A DNA stretch of 13,176 nt from an uncultured Collinsella sp. (GCA_900554465.1 USHF01000021.1:1-13176), one strand, 5' to 3'. Counted from the stretch's first letter, positions 1-6,483 are shown. Made by a program: numbers and translations. The notes: generated by a model not told the origin, from the letters alone.

Positions 1-395
1 CGGCGGCCCGCGTCTTCCTCACGAGCCAGGTCGGGGCGATGCGTGGGCGCAGGCGCCTGGGCGCCTTGCGCGGGCACGTCGAGAATGCTGAAAGATGCCG
101 TACTGCCGGGGTCGATGGTGTGGCGCGGTTGCGGGGTCTTTGCCGGCGAAATGGACATGTCGGCTGGCTCACCCAGCGTGGCCGTGGCATCGGCCTTTGC
201 CTCGTCGGCCTCGGCCTGGGCCCAAGCCTGTTCAAAGGTCAGGGGCTCGGTGAGGTCGGAAGTGGCATCCGTCTCGACGGCATCGTTGCCGGTCTCGTCC
301 TCGTCGCTCGACACGTCACGCGACGCGGGCTCGTCCCACTCCTCGTCCGGAGCCTCGCCCTCGCTATACCACCATTCAAAATTATCGATATCCAT
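1..395 (-). CDS. N-terminal part of an acidic, low-complexity protein of unknown function (runs off the window)
   Basis: An uninterrupted minus-strand frame runs from an ATG at 393-395 to the window edge, giving about 131 residues. The start (MDIDNFEWWYSEGEAPDEEW) is preceded at good spacing by AAGGGG, a plausible ribosome binding site that lies inside the 10-nt palindrome GGGGCGCCCC (397-406). The visible part is rich in Asp, Glu, Ala, Thr and Pro, with no hydrophobic segment or recognisable domain, so it looks like a disordered acidic N-terminal region of a larger protein. It follows merR on the same strand, but 176 bp and two palindromes separate them, so they are probably separate units. 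I do not recognise the family. An overlapping opposite-strand frame is open too, but its composition is less protein-like. The end of the gene lies outside the window. Confidence 0.6.
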   Translation of the reverse strand, partial: MDIDNFEWWYSEGEAPDEEWDEPASRDVSSDEDETGNDAVETDATSDLTEPLTFEQAWAQAEADEAKADATATLGEPADMSISPAKTPQPRHTIDPGSTASFSILDVPAQGAQAPAPTHRPDLAREEDAGR

Positions 396-470
396 ACGGG
401 GCGCCCCTTAGGCCTCGCAAATAAACACTTGTTAGCCTTATACCCGCAGATGGCGCTGGAGCTCGCACGG

Positions 471-502
471 AATGCGATAAAGGGACTGCTCCTTTGTCGC
501 AT
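471..502. repeat. Dispersed GACAAAGGGACTG-type palindrome, copy A
   Basis: ATGCGATAAAGG (472-483) faces CCTTTGTCGCAT (491-502), a 12-bp stem with one G:T wobble position. It matches the copies at 6491-6521 and 11429-11461 except that the outer TGTGAC is TGCGA(T/C) here. It lies between merR and the partial gene at the left edge, in non-coding sequence. Confidence 0.7.
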
Positions 503-507
503 CGAAG

Positions 508-570
508 TTGCGGTGGAATAGTTCCTGTTTGCACGCCCACTCGAGCTATTTAGGGACTATTTCACCGCAA
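508..570. repeat. Long inverted repeat, 19-bp arms, directly downstream of merR
   Basis: TTGCGGTGGAATAGTTCCT (508-526) faces AGGGACTATTTCACCGCAA (552-570). Seventeen of 19 positions are Watson-Crick pairs and the other two are G:T on the plus strand. The 25-nt loop contains CTCGAG. It ends 2 bp before the merR stop codon, so it may end or protect the merR transcript, although no T run follows. It has the same build as the element at 5381-5445 (18-19 bp arms, 25-29 nt loop) but a different sequence. Confidence 0.65.
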
Positions 571-571
571 G

Positions 572-1438
572 TTATTTGAGGGCGACGGGGATTTGGATAC
601 AGCAGAAGTCCTCTTGGTGAGACTCGTCGTAGCTCGTGGTGTCCAGGTAGCAAAAATCGAAAGCATTGCCGATGGGCTGGAGCGCGTGCCTGTCCATGCA
701 GGCCACGATGGCGCGGATACCCTCGGGCTCGTACGGCATGCCCCAGCGACTCATGCACAGGTACGTGCCCTCGGGCAGCACCTCGACGCCAATCTCCGCC
801 AGCTCGGCAGGATCGCTCGGCAGTATTTCCTCGGCACCACGCGGCAACACGGCAAAGGAACCGGCACCGGCGATGGGGTCGTCGGAATGCAGCGCCTCGC
901 GACGCAGCATGGCGCCCCAACCGCGCATGGGGCGTGTGCCCGTGAGCGCACGCATGCGCAGAATCGCCCGCATGAGCGTGGGGTGCAGCATCGAGCGGCC
1001 ACGCTCGATATCGCTCGGGAACTCCTCAAAGACCACGTAGCGGCGCTCGAATTGCTTGAGCTCCGGTTTGCCCTCGCGCTCGCGCCAATAGACCGCCTCG
1101 TCGTAAAAACTCAGCCGCTCCTGCACGCTCGCGCGCTCGGCTTTGAGCCCGGCAATCTGCTCGTCGAGCGCCTGCACCCGCGAGCGCAGGTGATCGGTCA
1201 TCTCTCCAATGTCGAACGTCGAGGTCAGGCGATCGATCTCATCGAGTTCCAGTCCCAAGTCGCGCAGCATGCAGATCAGACGCATGAGCGGGATCTGCGT
1301 GGGCGAATAGAAACGGTAGCCTTTTTCGTTAACCACGGCGGGTTTAAACAGACCGATCTTGTCGTAGTAGATGAGCGTTTGGCGCGAAACGTTAAACAAG
1401 CTCGCCATCTCGCTAATCGCATACATACCCGTCTGCAT
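572..1438 (-). CDS. MerR-family transcriptional regulator with a GyrI/BmrR-like effector-binding domain
   Basis: The 288-residue product has the MerR layout. Residues 5-45 form the winged helix-turn-helix (YAISEMASLFNVSRQTLIYYDKIGL, then the wing with KGYRFYS). Residues 80-115 form the dimerising coiled coil, and about 130-285 resemble the ligand-binding domain of multidrug-type MerR proteins (for example LPEGTYLCMSRWG near 221-233). Such regulators bend and untwist promoters with over-long 19-20 bp spacers. The start at 1438 has GGGAGG a few bases upstream; an earlier in-frame ATG at 1504 would make the terminator hairpin (1467-1497) coding. It lies next to ubiX on the same strand, and two promoter-like elements with MerR geometry sit upstream of the transporter and isomerase genes. 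It is therefore the likely regulator of this cassette, sensing an aromatic acid or product (inference). Confidence 0.88.
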   Translation of the reverse strand: MQTGMYAISEMASLFNVSRQTLIYYDKIGLFKPAVVNEKGYRFYSPTQIPLMRLICMLRDLGLELDEIDRLTSTFDIGEMTDHLRSRVQALDEQIAGLKAERASVQERLSFYDEAVYWREREGKPELKQFERRYVVFEEFPSDIERGRSMLHPTLMRAILRMRALTGTRPMRGWGAMLRREALHSDDPIAGAGSFAVLPRGAEEILPSDPAELAEIGVEVLPEGTYLCMSRWGMPYEPEGIRAIVACMDRHALQPIGNAFDFCYLDTTSYDESHQEDFCCIQIPVALK

Positions 1439-1466
1439 AGGTCCTCCCGACACACCCTTTGACACG

Positions 1467-1497
1467 AAAAGCCCGCCGCCCACAGGGGCAGCGGGCT
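1467..1497 (-). terminator. Rho-independent terminator after ubiX, inside the merR leader
   Basis: On the minus strand AGCCCGC (1497-1491) pairs with GCGGGCT (1476-1470), one mismatch follows, then GCCC/GGGC closes a short loop. TTTT follows directly (complement of 1467-1470). It is 33 nt past the ubiX stop and 29 nt before the merR start, so it probably ends the transporter-ubiD-ubiX transcript and limits read-through into merR. Confidence 0.75.
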
Positions 1498-1529
1498 CAA
1501 ACACTACTCGTATCCTACCCTAAAGATGC

Positions 1530-2108
1530 CTATGACCAGCGCTTATAGTTGGCGCACGACACGCCGACGGCCTCGAGTGCCTTGGCGGCGATGTGATGCA
1601 CCGCCTCATCGAGCGTGGCGGGGCCGTTGTAAAACGTGAGCATGGGCGGCATGAGCATGACGCCCGGCACGCGCGCCAGGCGTGCCATGTTGTCGACATG
1701 GATCGCACTGAAGGGCGTCTCGCGCACCATAAGCACCAGGCGGCGCTGCTCTTTCATCTGCACATCGGCCGCACGCAGCAACAGGTTTTCGCTGTAGCCG
1801 CTCGCGATGCCGGCGAGCGTCTTCATGGAGCAGGGAGCCACGATCATGCCGTCGACCGGATAGGTGCCGCTTGCGATGGCAGCGCCAATGTTCTTGTTGT
1901 CGTAGACCACATCGGCATAGTACGCAAACTCGTCGAGCGTCATGCCGAGCTCCTGCTCGATGGTGATCTCTCCCCCGCGCGTGACGACAAGCGCCGACTC
2001 AGCGCCGGCCTGGCGCAGGCATTTGAGGCATTCAAGGCCCAGTGCCGCACCGCTGGCGCCAGACACGCCAACGACAATGCGACGGGGACGAACAGAAGAC
2101 TCAGGCAT
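1530..2108 (-). CDS. ubiX: UbiX-type flavin prenyltransferase (prenyl-FMN synthase)
   Basis: The 192-residue product is a full-length UbiX/Pad1/LpdB-family flavoprotein. The family joins a dimethylallyl group to FMN to give prenylated FMN, the cofactor of UbiD decarboxylases. Visible marks are the flavin-binding start VVGVSGASGAALG (residues 12-24), APCSMKTLAGIASGY (91-105), RETP (129-132) and PPMLTFY (154-160). The start is supported by AAGGAG five bases upstream of the ATG. It lies 33 nt downstream of ubiD, the usual pairing, and is probably co-transcribed with it and the transporter. A terminator hairpin follows at 1467-1497. Bacterial UbiX enzymes generally use dimethylallyl monophosphate and fungal Pad1 can use the diphosphate; the sequence does not tell which is used here. 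Confidence 0.96.
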   Translation of the reverse strand: MPESSVRPRRIVVGVSGASGAALGLECLKCLRQAGAESALVVTRGGEITIEQELGMTLDEFAYYADVVYDNKNIGAAIASGTYPVDGMIVAPCSMKTLAGIASGYSENLLLRAADVQMKEQRRLVLMVRETPFSAIHVDNMARLARVPGVMLMPPMLTFYNGPATLDEAVHHIAAKALEAVGVSCANYKRWS

Positions 2109-2141
2109 GACAACTCCTTAACTACTTGGTAGGGCTACTTA

Positions 2142-3629
2142 CTAGAAGGCGAGCTCGGCGGCCCACTTGTCCTTGTCGATCTCCATGAACTGCGAGCGGA
2201 TGAAGTTCTTCTTGAGGTTAAACGGAACCGTGCAGTCGAAGATGGCCTTGCAGGCGATACCGTGCTCGCGGATCGAAGGATCGAACGCTGGGTCGTTGGA
2301 CGGATCGAGCACGTGGCAGTGGCAACCGGGGATGGTGATGAGGTCCACGTCGGCCTGGAAGCGTGTGGTCATGGCCCACATCACGTCGCTCATATCGAAG
2401 ATGTCGACATCCTCGTCGACAAGGATGACGTGCTTGAGCTCGGAGAACGCCGAGAAGGCGAGCATGGCGGCGTTGCGCTGACGGCCCTCGTCATTTTTGC
2501 TCGACTTCTTGAACTGCATGATGGCAACGAACTTGCCGCCACCGCAGGGAGCGGCGTGAACGTTGAGCAGGCGGCCCGGGATAGCGGTCTCGACCATCTT
2601 GTAGATGGAGGCCTCGGTGGGGATACCGGCCATGGACACGTGCTCGTGCGAAGGGCCGATGCAGCTCTCCATAATGGGGTTGACGCGCGTGGTGACGGCG
2701 GTGATCTTGATCACCGGGCAGACCTTGGCGCCACCGGTGTAGCCGGGGAACTCGGGCATGGCGTAGCCGTGGCCGTTGACATCCTCGTTGATGGTCTCGT
2801 CGTGCATGAGGTAGCCCTCGAGCACGTACTCGGCATTGGCAATGCACTTCTGCGGAACGGTGACGCAGTCGGCAAGCTCGACGGCGCGGCCGCGCAGGGC
2901 GCCGGCGATCTGCAGCTCGTTGAAGCCGAGCGGCGTGGTGGGAGCCTCGAAGCCGCAGCACATGTACACGGCGGGGTCCAGGCCGATGGAGATGGAGATG
3001 GGCATATCCTCGCCGCGCTGGCAGTACTCGTCAAAGAACGCACCCAGGTGACGGCTGCCCGGGGTGATCCACATGGCGAGCTTGTCCTTGTCGACGCAGG
3101 AGAAGCGGTGGATGGTTACGTCGGACTGGGTGCCATCGGGGCTCGTGCCATAGGCGAGGCCCATGGTGATGTAGGGGCCGCCGTCAACGGGCGTGTTGGT
3201 GGGAGCGGGAACGATCTTGCGCAGGTCAAAGCCCTCGTCGGTCGCCTTGTACACGACCTCCTGGCAGTCGACGTGCTTGCCCTCGGCGATCTGCTCGGGG
3301 GCGATCAGGTTCTCGAAGCGCTTGCCGATCTCGAGGCCCAGGTGCTCCTCGTCCAGGTCGAGCAGGGCGGCAACGCGCTTGCGGCTGGCAAGCATACCGA
3401 TGCAGACCTTGGCGTCGTCAAAGCCCTTGACGTTGTTGAAGACCATCGCCGGACCCTCTTTGGTCGGGCGCATGACGGTGCCGCCAGCACCGACGTGACG
3501 GTAGACGCCCGAGACCTCGGCATCGGGATCGACCTGGGTGTCGGTCTCGAGCAGCTGGCCCGGCATCTCACGCAAAAAGTCGAGCGCGGAACGCAGGTCG
3601 TGGATCTGGGAAGCATCGGTAGTGGACAT
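2142..3629 (-). CDS. ubiD: UbiD-family prFMN-dependent (hydroxy)aromatic acid decarboxylase, gallate-decarboxylase type
   Basis: The 495-residue product matches UbiD-family decarboxylases, which reversibly remove CO2 from aromatic or unsaturated acids using prenyl-FMN. Visible features are TIHRFSC with Arg175, EGYL with Glu271, MPEFPGYTGG with Glu293 (plausible members of the Arg-Glu-Glu catalytic set), and the late block VDEDVDIFDMSDVMWAMTTR (404-423) typical of the family. Overall it resembles LpdC/AroY-like proteins for gallate or protocatechuate more than ubiquinone-pathway UbiD, and an anaerobic gut actinomycete is not expected to make ubiquinone. AAAGGAG six bases before the ATG at 3629 fixes the start; a longer in-frame version to 3725 has no ribosome binding site and covers the leader hairpin. 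Neighbours are ubiX (33 nt downstream) and the transporter (142 nt upstream). The exact substrate cannot be read from sequence. Confidence 0.93.
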   Translation of the reverse strand: MSTTDASQIHDLRSALDFLREMPGQLLETDTQVDPDAEVSGVYRHVGAGGTVMRPTKEGPAMVFNNVKGFDDAKVCIGMLASRKRVAALLDLDEEHLGLEIGKRFENLIAPEQIAEGKHVDCQEVVYKATDEGFDLRKIVPAPTNTPVDGGPYITMGLAYGTSPDGTQSDVTIHRFSCVDKDKLAMWITPGSRHLGAFFDEYCQRGEDMPISISIGLDPAVYMCCGFEAPTTPLGFNELQIAGALRGRAVELADCVTVPQKCIANAEYVLEGYLMHDETINEDVNGHGYAMPEFPGYTGGAKVCPVIKITAVTTRVNPIMESCIGPSHEHVSMAGIPTEASIYKMVETAIPGRLLNVHAAPCGGGKFVAIMQFKKSSKNDEGRQRNAAMLAFSAFSELKHVILVDEDVDIFDMSDVMWAMTTRFQADVDLITIPGCHCHVLDPSNDPAFDPSIREHGIACKAIFDCTVPFNLKKNFIRSQFMEIDKDKWAAELAF

Positions 3630-3651
3630 GGCGTACTCCTTTCGGGAGAGT

Positions 3652-3676
3652 GTCCGGCGACGGGGTGCCGCCGGAC
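3652..3676 (-). other. Hairpin in the ubiD leader
   Basis: GTCCGGCG (3652-3659) and CGCCGGAC (3669-3676) form a perfect 8-bp GC stem with a 9-nt loop in the 142-bp gap between transporter and ubiD, 22 nt upstream of the ubiD start. No T run follows on the minus strand, so it is more likely an mRNA-processing or stability hairpin than a terminator. The gap also holds two near copies of GCGCTCGACC (near 3712 and 3759). I see no convincing promoter in it. Confidence 0.45.
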
Positions 3677-3771
3677 GGGGTAACGTAATGGGGCCGCGGC
3701 GCTCACAAATGGAGCGCTCGACCACTCGAAGTTCAAGCGCTTGGCTGCTTACAGCCGGGGCGCTCGACCGC

Positions 3772-5229
3772 TTACATCAGGCCAAAGAGGTGGAACCAGG
3801 CGGCCTCGACCAGCACGACGACAAAGACGACCGCGGTGAGGGGGATGCCCATGCGCATAGCCTCTTTGGAGGTGTAGCCGCCGGCGTCCTTGCCTTCGCC
3901 GATAAGGATCGGCAGGTTATGGAACGGCAGGATGTAGTGGATGTTGATGGACGTGAAGACGATGAGCGCCACGGCGAGTGGGCTCACGCTGGAGCCGGCG
4001 GCAAAGCTGATAAATGCCGGCACGCACACGCCGAGCACGGCCATGACCGAGCCCATGAACATGTGGATGATCATGGAAAGCGCAGCGACGAGCAGGGCGA
4101 ACAGGAAGATGTTCTCGGGCACGGAGCTGGGGAGCACGACGTCGGCGATCCAGGCGTTCATGCCGGTGGCACCGCCCACGGAGCCCACGGCCATGGCGGC
4201 CGTCAGGAACATGAGGGACTTGATGTCGACAGCGTTCCAGCTGGCGGGAGTGAGGACTTCGCCGATGATGGGCATGGCGAGAGCAACGCCAATGGCCAGG
4301 GTGACCCAGCCGATATAGTCGCCCGAGACGGTGAGCCACAGCGCGATGGCGATGACAAGCCACACGATGGTGCGGATCTCCTTGACGGAAAGCTTGCCGA
4401 GCGCGGCCTGCTTGGCCACGATCTGCTCGCGATCGTAGACGAGCTCCTTGCTGGGCTTAAAGAGGAAAAGGCCCAGGAACAGGGTGCACAGCAGCGCAAC
4501 CAGCATAGGCACGCTCATGTACAGGAACCAGTCGACGAAGGACGGGCTCATGCCGCCGGCCTCGGCACTGTACTGCGCAACGAGCGGGTTAAGCGTGGAG
4601 TCGCCCGTCAGGAAGAACATGGAACCCGGGGCGGCAGCGGCAAACACGAGGAAGCCGAGCTTGCCCTTGTCGTCGTCACCGTAGCCGGCGGACTCGGCAA
4701 TGACCGAGACGACGGCGAGGATGAGGAAGGCGCGGGGGAACGGATGCGGGATCAGCAGCGACAGCACAAAGGTGAGCGCGAAGATCGAGATGATGAGCGA
4801 CTTGGCGTCGCGCACGAACTTGAGCATGAACGCGTAGGCGATGCGCTCGCCCAGGCCCGACTCCTTGACCGCGCTGGCGATGAGGTAGGCGCCGATGACG
4901 AGCCACATGGTGGCCTTGGTCCACGAGCTAAACGTGGAGGCGACCGTCGCCGAGATGCTCGCGGCGCCCGTGTCGTCCACGCACACCTTGAACAGGACGA
5001 GCAGTGCGCAGTAGAGCAGGCCCACAAAGCCCGGCTGTGCCACGCCGCATGCCCAGAACACCACCGTGGCGAGCGTCAGTGCCAGACAGGTCTGACCGCC
5101 GACCGTGAGCTCGACCGTCGAGCTCAGCTCCGCCAAAGGAAGAAACTTCACCAGCAAAAAGACAACGATACCCAGCACAAAGCCAATTTCGCGCTTGGTG
5201 ATCTTAAACGCCTTCTTTTCCGCTTCCAT
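3772..5229 (-). CDS. DASS/CitT-family (SLC13-like) anion transporter, probable aromatic acid permease
   Basis: The 485-residue polytopic protein has about a dozen hydrophobic segments and the two-half layout of divalent anion:sodium symporters. The first half ends in FFLTGDSTLNPLVAQ (residues 205-219), where the family carries its first substrate/sodium-binding loop. The second half contains FTSINIHYILPFHNLPILIG (425-444) at the matching position. The start is supported by AAGGTGG just before the ATG. It lies 142 nt upstream of ubiD on the same strand and probably opens the transporter-ubiD-ubiX operon, so its substrate is likely the acid that UbiD decarboxylates (inference). A promoter-like element with MerR spacing and an overlapping terminator lie at 5281-5344. 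Family assignment is firm; a di- or tricarboxylate substrate cannot be excluded from sequence. Confidence 0.87.
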   Translation of the reverse strand: MEAEKKAFKITKREIGFVLGIVVFLLVKFLPLAELSSTVELTVGGQTCLALTLATVVFWACGVAQPGFVGLLYCALLVLFKVCVDDTGAASISATVASTFSSWTKATMWLVIGAYLIASAVKESGLGERIAYAFMLKFVRDAKSLIISIFALTFVLSLLIPHPFPRAFLILAVVSVIAESAGYGDDDKGKLGFLVFAAAAPGSMFFLTGDSTLNPLVAQYSAEAGGMSPSFVDWFLYMSVPMLVALLCTLFLGLFLFKPSKELVYDREQIVAKQAALGKLSVKEIRTIVWLVIAIALWLTVSGDYIGWVTLAIGVALAMPIIGEVLTPASWNAVDIKSLMFLTAAMAVGSVGGATGMNAWIADVVLPSSVPENIFLFALLVAALSMIIHMFMGSVMAVLGVCVPAFISFAAGSSVSPLAVALIVFTSINIHYILPFHNLPILIGEGKDAGGYTSKEAMRMGIPLTAVVFVVVLVEAAWFHLFGLM

Positions 5230-5280
5230 CTCCCCACCTTTCTTGTTGGGGGCGCTCCGAATTCGCAGCCATGTTGCCGC

Positions 5281-5313
5281 TTAAAAAGGGGCGCCCGTTA
5301 TCGGACACCCCTT
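5281..5313 (-). terminator. Rho-independent terminator overlapping the predicted start of the transporter transcript
   Basis: On the minus strand AAGGGGTGTCCG (5313-5302) pairs with CGGGCGCCCCTT (5297-5286) over 12 bp with two G:U pairs, an ATAA-type loop and a following T run (complement of 5283-5287). It would stop read-through from the isomerase gene. The left arm begins immediately after the predicted -10 region at 5314-5319, so transcripts starting at about 5307 would lack half of that arm. Confidence 0.7.
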
Positions 5314-5344
5314 ACGTTGCGCTGTGTTGCGGCAATACAGTCAA
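5314..5344 (-). promoter_or_regulatory. MerR-type promoter/operator for the transporter-ubiD-ubiX unit
   Basis: On the minus strand TTGACT (5344-5339) is followed by a 19-bp spacer and a weak -10 (CAACGT, 5319-5314). The spacer region holds a 9+1+9 dyad, CTGTATTGCCGCAACACAG, with one mismatch (5322-5340). The over-long spacer with a central dyad is the hallmark of MerR-activated promoters. Over the 31-bp element 22 bases are identical to the one at 6453-6483 with no gaps. Transcription would start near 5307, about 78 nt before the transporter ATG. Confidence 0.62.
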
Positions 5345-5380
5345 GCGGATTTTTTGGATGAGAAGCGATTCCCTAGACAA

Positions 5381-5445
5381 AAACCGTCACAACATTCGAC
5401 GCTTTTCCTCGTTTTCGAGATTTTCGCCGAATGTTGTGACGGTTT
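5381..5445. repeat. Long inverted repeat with 18-bp perfect arms and a nested mini-hairpin
   Basis: AAACCGTCACAACATTCG (5381-5398) and CGAATGTTGTGACGGTTT (5428-5445) are perfect reverse complements. The 29-nt loop contains its own small stem, CTCG-TTTT-CGAG (5408-5419). It lies in the 241-bp gap between the isomerase fusion and the transporter, three bases from a degenerate copy of the other palindrome family. It may be a mobile palindrome unit or an mRNA 3' end structure of the isomerase gene. Confidence 0.75.
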
Positions 5446-5448
5446 GGA

Positions 5449-5475
5449 TGTGGCAAAGGGACTGTCTTTTTTACA
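5449..5475. repeat. Degenerate GACAAAGGGACTG-type palindrome, copy B, overlapping a stop codon
   Basis: The stretch from TGTGGCAAAGGGACTGTC to TTTTTTACA keeps the core and outer ATGT/ACAT ends of the family, but the right arm has decayed. The isomerase fusion's last codon and stop (5471-5476) lie within or beside it, so the element appears to provide the end of the gene. Confidence 0.5.
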
Positions 5476-6418
5476 TAGCGAGGGCCGTGCGGATGAATGG
5501 GTCGCCGAGGGCCTCGCGGAGCCAGGGGGCCAGCTGCTCGGGGTGACCCTGCAGGTAGCCTTTGAGCTCGGACGGAGCCACGCGACGCACTTCCGAGATC
5601 TCCTCTTGGTTGATATGCAGCTCGCCCGGCTCAACATGGGCAAGGTAGACCTCGCACCATTCGCACTCGCAGCGACCGTCGCCGTGGTCCTCGCGGTACA
5701 CCACGTGTCCGAGGTGCTTGAGCTGATCGGGCTCGCGCGTAATGCCGAGCTCTTCGTTGATGCGGCGCGCCGTGGCGGCCGCGACGTCTTCCCCGGGGAG
5801 CGGATGGCCGGCGCAGCTATCGGCCAGCACCCCGCCCCACAGGCGCTTGAGCGGACTGCGGCGACAGAGCAGCAGGCGCGCGTCTTCGCCCCGGCCCTCG
5901 ACCAAAAGCGTCAGAAATGCCTGATGCAGGATGCCCTCACCAGCATGGGCCTCGATGCGGTCGACGGGGCCAAGCGCCTCGCCGGTCGCAGCATCGACCG
6001 CCACGACCTCGGCGCCCGCACCGCCCTCATCCCAGCCGGCGCGCAGAATGCGGGCTGCGGCTTCCTCGAGCGCGGCGATGAGCTCCTTGGTGGTGTCGAG
6101 CACGCGCTGCAGGTCGTCACCGCTCGCTTGTTCAACATGAAAACCCGTGCTTGCAACTACCGGCACGCCAAAGCGCGTGGCCAGCGCCGCCGCGATATCG
6201 TGCGCCGGGATCTCGTCTCGATGGCACGGAACGGCCAGGATGCTCACCGTTGCCGTACGGCCGGGCTCGGGGCGCGGAATGGCCTGCGCCGTGGCGCCCA
6301 GGTGCGCAAACTCCGGCGAGCAGGCGTACACCGCCATGCCTCGCGGCGTCACCGTCAGCTGGGCCTCGAGCGCAAACTTGCCCTCGCCCACTGCAACCTT
6401 TGTCGTGTGCATACCCAT
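5471..6418 (-). CDS. idi: Fusion of an LpdD-like (prFMN-associated) domain with type 1 isopentenyl-diphosphate isomerase
   Basis: The 315-residue product has two parts. Residues about 145-300 are a Nudix-fold type 1 IPP isomerase, which converts isopentenyl to dimethylallyl diphosphate. All signature positions are present: His158 and His165 (EAH...LHQAF), Cys202 and His205 (ADSCAGHP), Glu223 (NEELGI), and Glu251/Glu253 (CECEW). Cys202 and Glu253 would be the catalytic pair and the rest the metal ligands. Residues about 1-125 are not part of normal Idi, which is about 180 residues; phrases such as AHLGATAQAIP, VPCHRDEIPAHDIAAALA and GFHVEQASGDDLQRVL resemble the small LpdD-type protein accompanying gallate decarboxylase genes, thought to act with prenylated flavin. 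The start at 6418 has AGGAG five bases upstream; the longer frame to 6592 runs through a promoter element and a palindrome. Context suggests it supplies the prenyl donor for UbiX. Confidence 0.87.
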   Translation of the reverse strand: MGMHTTKVAVGEGKFALEAQLTVTPRGMAVYACSPEFAHLGATAQAIPRPEPGRTATVSILAVPCHRDEIPAHDIAAALATRFGVPVVASTGFHVEQASGDDLQRVLDTTKELIAALEEAAARILRAGWDEGGAGAEVVAVDAATGEALGPVDRIEAHAGEGILHQAFLTLLVEGRGEDARLLLCRRSPLKRLWGGVLADSCAGHPLPGEDVAAATARRINEELGITREPDQLKHLGHVVYREDHGDGRCECEWCEVYLAHVEPGELHINQEEISEVRRVAPSELKGYLQGHPEQLAPWLREALGDPFIRTALAM

Positions 6419-6452
6419 GGGATCTCCTGCCGCCCGCGATGTACCTGAGACC

Positions 6453-6483
6453 ATCTTCGCCTGTATTGCGACTATACAGGCAA
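6453..6483 (-). promoter_or_regulatory. MerR-type promoter/operator for the LpdD-IDI fusion gene
   Basis: On the minus strand TTGCCT (6483-6478), a 19-bp spacer and GAAGAT (6458-6453) line up without gaps with the element upstream of the transporter (22 of 31 bases identical). The central dyad has perfect 8-bp arms: GCCTGTAT (6459-6466) and ATACAGGC (6474-6481) on the plus strand. Transcription would start near 6446, about 28 nt before the ATG at 6418. Confidence 0.62.

Noticed and set aside
239..502. 87-residue minus-strand frame at the left edge
   Set aside because: It begins inside the REP-like palindrome and overlaps, in another frame, the acidic partial gene that has a proper ribosome binding site.
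2262..3683. Long plus-strand frame opposite ubiD
   Set aside because: The opposite strand encodes a full UbiD with family motifs; this frame is a GC-driven shadow.
3630..3725. Longer UbiD start at 3725
   Set aside because: The extra residues cover the leader hairpin, are Arg/Pro-rich and non-conserved in appearance, and have no ribosome binding site; the start at 3629 has AAAGGAG.
3538..5361. Very long plus-strand open frame opposite the transporter
   Set aside because: Its product is Gly/Asp/Glu/His-rich low complexity, typical of the antisense of a high-GC gene, while the minus strand encodes a clear DASS transporter.
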